Source of the DNA: Accumulibacter sp.
GTDB lineage: Bacteria > Pseudomonadota > Gammaproteobacteria > Burkholderiales > Rhodocyclaceae
Reading direction: 5' to 3'
Assembly (NCBI GenBank): GCA_031284185.1
Contig: JAITAJ010000060.1
Location: 1-11,061, forward strand
Length of the DNA stretch: 11,061 nucleotides
The notes under the pieces were generated by a model. The model saw nothing but the letters and a program-made list of their open reading frames with translations. It was not told the origin of the DNA and did not search any database. Position numbers and translations under genes: made by a program. Below, piece after piece: positions 6,732 to 11,061 of this stretch; positions within the stretch are counted from its first letter, which is position 1, and every line of letters begins with the position of its first letter.

Positions 6732-7362
6732 CGATGACGTCGATGCCGGCGGGCGGCACGAAAGTGAATTGCGCCGCCGGCAACGGCGGATTGCGCAACA
6801 GGTTGAAGAAAACGAGCGAAGTCGTCTGCCCGAAATTGTCGAGAATTTCCATCGCCTTCAGGTCGTCGCCCTCGAATCCCAGTTGCAGCTTCCCGAAACC
6901 GCTGTCCGGGGATTTTGGCAGGGCCTCCAGCCATTCCAGCCCCTCGCGCGTCTCCAGGTCGCGCAGCTCGAAGCCGTTCTCCAGCGCGTCCGTTCCGGCC
7001 AGGAGGGCCGCCGGCGTGCCGCCCAGCGCGGCATCCATCTTCCTCACCGTCACCTGCCGGAGATCCGGGTCGTACATCCAGACGCGCTCGCCGTCGCCGA
7101 CCAGCAGCAGGCTGTACGGCTTGTCGGTCTGCCAGCGGAACCGGCCCGGACGCAGAATCAGCATCGTCCCGGCGGATTGCCGCGGGCGCCGGCCGTTCTT
7201 TGCCACTACGGTCTGCGCGAAATCGGCGGAAAGGGTCTTCGTCGTCTCCAGGAAACGGTAGAGCTTGTCGACCGCGCCGGCGTGGGCCGAACCGAAAACC
7301 AGCAAGGCGCACAGAGACAGGGACGCGAAGAGAAATCCGGGAAAATTCCCGATGAATCTCAC
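6724..7362 (-). CDS. lolA: Outer-membrane lipoprotein carrier protein LolA
   Basis: LolA is the periplasmic chaperone that takes lipoproteins released by LolCDE and hands them to the outer-membrane receptor LolB. With the GTG start at 7360-7362 the product is 212 residues, close to the usual size. It begins with a signal peptide (RFIGNFPGFLFASLSLCALL, ending SAHA). Family landmarks follow: TLSADFAQTVV near the mature N-terminus, SAGTMLILRPGRFRWQTDKP, the LLVGDGERVWMYDPDLRQVT strands, and LEGLEWL-like and GQTTSLVF segments. GAAGG lies ten bases before the GTG. An in-frame ATG at 7407 would add 15 residues ahead of the signal peptide and is less likely. It sits 183 bases after ftsK and overlaps rarA by 8 bases, matching the conserved order. 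Sequence similarity within LolA is generally low, but position and signal peptide support the call. Confidence 0.87.
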   Translation of the reverse strand: MRFIGNFPGFLFASLSLCALLVFGSAHAGAVDKLYRFLETTKTLSADFAQTVVAKNGRRPRQSAGTMLILRPGRFRWQTDKPYSLLLVGDGERVWMYDPDLRQVTVRKMDAALGGTPAALLAGTDALENGFELRDLETREGLEWLEALPKSPDSGFGKLQLGFEGDDLKAMEILDNFGQTTSLVFFNLLRNPPLPAAQFTFVPPAGIDVIGE

Positions 7363-7545
7363 GATCTTCGCGCCTTCGTGGTGAATGGCCTTGCACGCAT
7401 CGTTCATCCGTCTTTCATCCCAGCGCTTCGACGCGCCGCGCGGGCAGTCGCCGCCGATGTTCCGCATTCCTTACCCCCGCTCATTCTACGCTGGCGCGAG
7501 CTCTTCCGAGCCGTCCGGCCGGTGATTCCCCGGAATCCGCGAGCC

Positions 7546-9858
7546 TCACTCCTCCGCCTTCCTTCCCAGCACTTCCCGTCCGCCGCGCCCGTCCATCGCC
7601 GACACCAGCCCGGCCTTTTCCATCGCCTCGATGAGCCGCGCCGAGCGGTTGTAGCCGATGCGCAGGTGGCGCTGCACCAGCGAGATCGATGCCCGCTTGT
7701 TTTTCAGCACGACGTCGACCGCCTGGTCGTACAGCGGATCGGATTCGGCGTCGCCGCCCTCTTCGCCTTCGCCGCCGCCGCCGTTTTCGTCGTCGTCGAA
7801 ATCGCCGCCGGTGAGCACGCCCTCGACGTAATCCGGCGCCGCCGCCCTCTTCAGGTAATCGACGACGCGATGCACCTCGTCGTCGTCGACGAAGGCGCCG
7901 TGCACGCGCGTCGGATAGCCGGTGCCCGGCGCGAGGTAGAGCATGTCCCCCTGGCCGAGCAGGGCCTCGGCGCCCATCTGGTCGAGGATCGTGCGCGAAT
8001 CGATCTTGGATGAAACCTGGAAGGAGATGCGCGTGGGAATGTTGGCCTTGATGAGGCCCGTGATCACGTCGACCGAGGGCCGCTGCGTGGCGAGGATCAG
8101 GTGGATGCCGGCGGCCCGCGCCTTCTGCGCCAGACGCGCGATGAGCTGTTCGACCTTCTTGCCGGCGACCATCATCAGGTCGGCCAGCTCGTCGATGACC
8201 ACCACGATGTGCGGCATGGCGGCGAGCGGCTCGGGCGTCTCCGGCGTGAGCGACAGGGGATTGGGCAGCTTGTCGCCGGCCTTTTCGGCATCCTTGACGC
8301 GGTGATTGAGGCCGGCGATGTTGCGCACGCCCATTGCCGACATCAGCTTGTAACGCCGTTCCATTTCGCCGACGCACCAGTTGAGCGCGTTGGCCGCCTG
8401 CTTCATGTCGGTCACGACCGGCGCCAGGAGGTGCGGAATGCCCTCGTAAATCGACAGCTCCAGCATCTTCGGATCGACCAGGATGAGGCGCACCTTGTCC
8501 GGCTCGGACTTGTAGAGCAGCGTCAGGATCATCGCGTTGATGCCCACCGATTTGCCCGAGCCGGTCGTCCCCGCGACCAGGAGGTGCGGCATCCTGGCCA
8601 GATCGACGACCACCGGCTGGCCGCCGATGTCCTTGCCGAGACTCATTGCCAGCGGCGAGGACATGGCGTCGTAGGCATGGCTGGCGATGATTTCGGAGAG
8701 GCGCACCGGCTGGCGCTTGGGATTGGGCAATTCCAGCGCCATGCACGACTTGCCCGGCACCGTTTCGACGACGCGGATCGACGCCAGCGACAAGGATCGC
8801 GCCACGTCCTTGGCCAGATTGACGATCTGCGAGCCTTTCACGCCGACTGCCGGTTCGATCTCATAGCGCGTGATCACCGGCCCCGGATAGGCGGCCAGCA
8901 CCGTGACCTGCACGCCGAAATCCGCCAGCTTGCGCTCGATCAGGCGTGAAGTGAATTCCAGCGCCTCGGCGCCGACCGTTTCGGTCGCCGCGGGCGCCGG
9001 TTCCAGCAGATGCAGCGGCGGCAGCAGCCCGCCGTCGACGGCTTCGGGAAACAGCGGCGTCTGGCGCTCGCGCTCGATGCGCCGCTCGACCTTGGACGGC
9101 ACGGGCGCCTCGGGCAATGGCGCCTGGATGATGATGGGTTCGCGCGTCCTCTCGCGGCGTTTCTCATCCTCGACCACTGCCTCGCGCTCGCGCGCCACCT
9201 CGCGTCCGATCCGTCGATCCTGCCAGCGATCGAACAGATTGCGCGCGCCGAGGACCAGATTTTCCAGCAAGGCGCCCAGAGACTCGATGGCCGACAGCCA
9301 GGACATCCCGGAAAACAGGCTCCAGCCCAGCGCCCACACGGCGATCAGCATCAGCGTCGCGCCCGTGTAACCGAAGCAGCCGACCGACAGATCGCCCAGC
9401 GCCTGTCCCAGTATTCCGCCCGGTCCCAGGGGCAAGGGCGCTTGGCGCGAGTAGAAGCGCAAGGTTTCCAGGGCGCAGCTGGCGGGGAGCAGCAGGAAGA
9501 AGCCGGGCACGGCCAGGTACAGGGGCCGATGGTCCGCGCGGCGCGATCCGTCCAGCCGGTGGTAGCCCCACCAGACCACGGCCAGCAGGAAGACCACCCA
9601 CCACCACGCCGAAAAACCGAAAACGTACAGCAGCAAATCGGCCAGCCAGGCGCCGCCGCGCCCGGCGGGATTGCGCGGCGCGCCCACGGAAACCGAGTGC
9701 GACCATCCGGGATCGGCGCGGTCGAATCCCCACAGGGCCAGACCGAGAAAGGCCGCCAGCGCGATCAGGGCCAGCCAGCGCGATTCCCGGACGAGACCGA
9801 GGCCGATCTTCTCCGGGAGCGAGCCTGAAGCTACGGTATCACTGGTAGGCCGGGTCAT
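7546..9858 (-). CDS. ftsK: DNA translocase FtsK
   Basis: FtsK is a septal inner-membrane protein that pumps chromosomal DNA at division and activates XerCD recombination at dif. The 770 residues show the full layout. The N-terminal membrane domain has about four helices (around 27-45, 71-98, 112-130 and 163-182). A short charged linker follows (about 205-270, rich in Arg and Glu). The motor holds Walker A GTTGSGKS (430-437), Walker B VVVIDELAD (552-560) and ILATQRPSVDVITGLIKAN (588-606). An acidic glycine-rich hinge (687-706) leads to the DNA-reading gamma winged helix (about 707-768, with KRASISLVQRHLRIGYNRSA). The linker is much shorter than in E. coli, as in many other bacteria. The ATG at 9858 lacks an obvious ribosome-binding site. 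A TATAAT (minus, 9885-9890) lies 26 bases upstream. It heads the ftsK-lolA-rarA-serS block and is divergent from trxB. Confidence 0.97.
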   Translation of the reverse strand: MTRPTSDTVASGSLPEKIGLGLVRESRWLALIALAAFLGLALWGFDRADPGWSHSVSVGAPRNPAGRGGAWLADLLLYVFGFSAWWWVVFLLAVVWWGYHRLDGSRRADHRPLYLAVPGFFLLLPASCALETLRFYSRQAPLPLGPGGILGQALGDLSVGCFGYTGATLMLIAVWALGWSLFSGMSWLSAIESLGALLENLVLGARNLFDRWQDRRIGREVAREREAVVEDEKRRERTREPIIIQAPLPEAPVPSKVERRIERERQTPLFPEAVDGGLLPPLHLLEPAPAATETVGAEALEFTSRLIERKLADFGVQVTVLAAYPGPVITRYEIEPAVGVKGSQIVNLAKDVARSLSLASIRVVETVPGKSCMALELPNPKRQPVRLSEIIASHAYDAMSSPLAMSLGKDIGGQPVVVDLARMPHLLVAGTTGSGKSVGINAMILTLLYKSEPDKVRLILVDPKMLELSIYEGIPHLLAPVVTDMKQAANALNWCVGEMERRYKLMSAMGVRNIAGLNHRVKDAEKAGDKLPNPLSLTPETPEPLAAMPHIVVVIDELADLMMVAGKKVEQLIARLAQKARAAGIHLILATQRPSVDVITGLIKANIPTRISFQVSSKIDSRTILDQMGAEALLGQGDMLYLAPGTGYPTRVHGAFVDDDEVHRVVDYLKRAAAPDYVEGVLTGGDFDDDENGGGGEGEEGGDAESDPLYDQAVDVVLKNKRASISLVQRHLRIGYNRSARLIEAMEKAGLVSAMDGRGGREVLGRKAEE

Positions 9859-9884
9859 CGATTCATACGGCGGGACAAAACCGG

Positions 9885-9890
9885 ATTATA
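9885..9890 (-). promoter_or_regulatory. -10 element of the probable ftsK promoter
   Basis: The minus strand reads TATAAT, a perfect -10 box, 26 bases before the ftsK ATG. No good TTGACA lies 16-18 bases upstream. That place is occupied by the outer end of repeat cluster B, which reads TCTGTCCTCTGA on the minus strand and ends 9 bases before TATAAT. Confidence 0.5.
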
Positions 9891-9898
9891 GCGCGGGG

Positions 9899-10069
9899 GT
9901 CAGAGGACAGATTCTTGAGAAGACAGAGAAAATCAGTCCGGCGCTGGAGCGCCGGAGTCAGAGGACAGAAGACAGAAAAAATCAGTCCGGCGCTGGAGCG
10001 CCGGGGTCAGAGGACAGATTTTTGAGAAAACAGAAGACAGAAAAAATCGGTCCGGCGCTGGAGCGCCGG
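9899..10069 (+). repeat. Three tandem arm-hairpin units (left half of cluster B)
   Basis: Three direct units of about 57, 49 and 65 bases each start GTCAGAGGACAG and end in the identical perfect palindrome CCGGCGCTGGAGCGCCGG (9938-9955, 9987-10004, 10052-10069; 8-bp stem, 2-base loop). Between them is a variable purine-rich stretch: unit 1 has ATTCTTGAGAAGACAG, unit 2 lacks the TTGAG part, and unit 3 has ATTTTTGAGAAAACAG plus an extra AAGACAG. On the minus strand each hairpin is followed by ACTGATTTTTT or a close variant, which is terminator-like but with a 5-base gap before the T run. Confidence 0.85.
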
Positions 10070-10097
10070 AAAATGTACGCAAAACAGAATGATGGGG

Positions 10098-10224
10098 TTT
10101 TCTGTCTTCTCTGGACTTTTCCGGTATCCGGGCACTGATCCGTCCCCCAAGGTTCTGTCCTCTGAACGGCGCAAAGCGCCGCAAGCTCGTCTGTCATCTG
10201 TCTTCTCAGAGTTCTGTCCTCTGA
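10098..10224 (-). repeat. Inverted arm-hairpin units (right half of cluster B)
   Basis: On the minus strand the outer unit has an arm at 10191-10223 starting CAGAGGACAGAACTCTGAG and the hairpin CGGCG-C-TTT-G-CGCCG (10167-10181). A second arm at about 10141-10164 (CAGAGGACAGAACCTTGG) leads to a weaker palindrome, CCGG-TAT-CCGG (10120-10130). A further arm fragment, CAGAGAAGACAG, lies at 10102-10113. These mirror the direct units at 9899-10069, so the whole cluster has inverted ends (TCAGAGGACAGA at 9900-9911 and TCTGTCCTCTGA at 10213-10224). The only open frames here are short and not convincing as genes. Confidence 0.75.
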
Positions 10225-10234
10225 ACTGTATGGC

Positions 10235-10240
10235 TATAAT
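10235..10240 (+). promoter_or_regulatory. -10 element of the probable trxB promoter
   Basis: TATAAT is a perfect -10 box 45 bases before the trxB ATG. The -35 position (about 10212-10217) reads TTCTGT, part of the terminal repeat TCTGTCCTCTGA of cluster B, which ends 10 bases before TATAAT. This is nearly the same geometry as on the ftsK side. Confidence 0.5.
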
Positions 10241-10285
10241 CGGGCGGATATTCTTCCGGGAGTCGGAAGTCAGGAAAGGAAAGTC

Positions 10286-11061
10286 ATGCCACGTCACTGC
10301 AAGCTGCTCATTCTGGGATCCGGCCCGGCGGGGTATACCGCCGCCGTCTATGCCGCGCGCGCCAATCTCAGGCCGGTTCTGATCACCGGACTGGCACAGG
10401 GAGGTCAGTTGATGACCACCGCCGAAATCGACAACTGGCCCGCCGGCGCGGAGGGACTCCAGGGGCCGGAATTGATGCGGAAACTCGAAGAACACGCCCG
10501 CCGCTTCGATACGGAAATCCTCTTCGATCACATCCATACGGCCCGGCTCGAGGAAAGGCCCTTCACCCTGATCGGCGACTCCGGCGACTATACCTGCGAC
10601 GCGCTGATCATCGCCACCGGCGCGTCGGCACAGTACCTCGGCCTGCCTTCCGAAGAGGAATACATCGGACGCGGCGTTTCGGCATGCGCCACCTGCGATG
10701 GCTTCTTCTACAAGGGAAAGCCGGTCGCCGTGATCGGCGGCGGCAACGCGGCGCTCGGAGAGGCGCTCTACCTGAGCAACATCGCCAGCCGCGTCACGCT
10801 GGTGCATCGCCGCGACCGGCTGCGCGGCGAAAAAGCCTTGCAGGATCAGCTCTTCGAGAAGGAAAAGACCGGCAAGATCGACATCCGGTGGAATTCGACC
10901 CTGGACGAGGTGCTCGGCGATGCCACCGGCGTTACGGGCATCCGCGTGAGGAACACGCGCGCCGGCATCAGCGAAGACATCCCGCTGCTCGGCGTCTTCA
11001 TCGCCATCGGCCACAAGCCGAACACGGCGCTGTTCGCCGGCCAGTTGGAAATGGACGGCGG
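10286..11061 (+). CDS. trxB: Thioredoxin reductase, 5' part (runs off the window)
   Basis: TrxB is a cytoplasmic FAD flavoenzyme that uses NADPH to reduce thioredoxin. The first 258 residues are present; the family usually has about 315-320, so the C-terminal 60 or so lie beyond the window. Visible are the FAD-binding GSGPAGYTAAVYAARA (11-26), GGQLMTT (39-45), the redox-active CATC (134-137, in SACATCDGFF), the NADPH-binding GGGNAALGEALYLSNIASR (151-169) with HRR (174-176) that favours NADPH, and IAIGHKPNT near the end. The ATG at 10286 follows AGGAAAGGA at a five-base spacing, a strong ribosome-binding site. It is divergent from ftsK, with repeat cluster B in the shared upstream region. NADPH-motif residues NAALGEA vary slightly from the common NTAVEEA form, which is unlikely to affect function. 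Confidence 0.96.
   Translation, partial: MPRHCKLLILGSGPAGYTAAVYAARANLRPVLITGLAQGGQLMTTAEIDNWPAGAEGLQGPELMRKLEEHARRFDTEILFDHIHTARLEERPFTLIGDSGDYTCDALIIATGASAQYLGLPSEEEYIGRGVSACATCDGFFYKGKPVAVIGGGNAALGEALYLSNIASRVTLVHRRDRLRGEKALQDQLFEKEKTGKIDIRWNSTLDEVLGDATGVTGIRVRNTRAGISEDIPLLGVFIAIGHKPNTALFAGQLEMDG

Noticed and set aside
6379..8013. 544-codon plus-strand open frame across rarA, lolA and ftsK
   Set aside because: It is antisense to three recognisable genes, is Arg/Gln/His-rich with no domain, and is explained by high third-position GC in the real genes.
7481..8746. 421-codon minus-strand frame within ftsK
   Set aside because: It is an out-of-frame reading of ftsK, very rich in Arg and Gly, with no family features.
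8101..8949. 282-codon plus-strand frame within ftsK
   Set aside because: It is antisense to the FtsK motor domain, whose Walker motifs are clear, and has no start signal.
9671..10138. Small plus-strand proteins encoded by the repeats (TEDRKNQSG-type)
   Set aside because: These are translations of the repeat arms running out of an antisense ftsK frame, with no start signals and no sign of coding.
9899..10224. CRISPR array
   Set aside because: Direct units are only three, of unequal length, with repeats inside the supposed spacers and an inverted right half; no cas genes are present.
10007..11014. 335-codon minus-strand frame across trxB and cluster B
   Set aside because: It is antisense to trxB, which has CATC and both nucleotide-binding motifs; the rest translates repeat arms.

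Overview
The window looks like a chromosomal piece of a GC-rich proteobacterium, most likely a betaproteobacterium (possibly Rhodocyclales-like; the lineage is an inference). The main evidence is the block ftsK-lolA-rarA-serS on the minus strand with trxB divergent upstream. This is the same gene order as the E. coli ftsK-lolA-rarA-serS block. High third-position GC produces many long antisense shadow frames.

Layout. Positions 27-656 (minus) hold an unrecognised PD-(D/E)XK-like protein. Positions 763-1806 (minus) hold an orphan periplasmic solute-binding protein of the TRAP (DctP) family with no DctQ/DctM beside it. Positions 1880-2392 carry a decayed IS5-type transposase with substituted Trp codons, frame changes and a large internal deletion. 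Next comes a complete 14-TM DHA2-type MFS exporter resembling MdtD (2444-3847, plus), convergent with serS (4058-5338, minus). Upstream of serS lie rarA (5410-6731, broken by a one-base deletion), lolA (6724-7362) and ftsK (7546-9858), all minus strand. The 5' 258 codons of trxB begin at 10286 (plus) and run off the window end.

The most unusual content is a repeat family that appears twice, at 3829-4075 between mdtD and serS and at 9899-10224 between ftsK and trxB. Each module is a purine-rich arm (consensus CAGRRGAYAGANNNNTGA followed by GAAGACAG) leading into a GC hairpin (GGCGC-NNN-GCGCC or CCGGCGCTGGAGCGCCGG). Modules are arranged as inverted sets pointing inward. At the first locus the arm's TGA is the actual stop codon of both convergent genes. 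At the second locus the outer arms sit where the -35 regions of two divergent promoters (each with a perfect TATAAT) should be.

The core genes are housekeeping: chromosome dimer resolution (FtsK), lipoprotein transport (LolA), stalled-fork maintenance (RarA), tRNA-Ser charging (SerS) and thioredoxin reduction (TrxB). The left 2.4 kb is more accessory in character: an orphan binding protein, an orphan nuclease-fold protein and an IS relic. I found no CRISPR array, tRNA or rRNA. The best candidate for something undescribed is the arm-hairpin repeat family.
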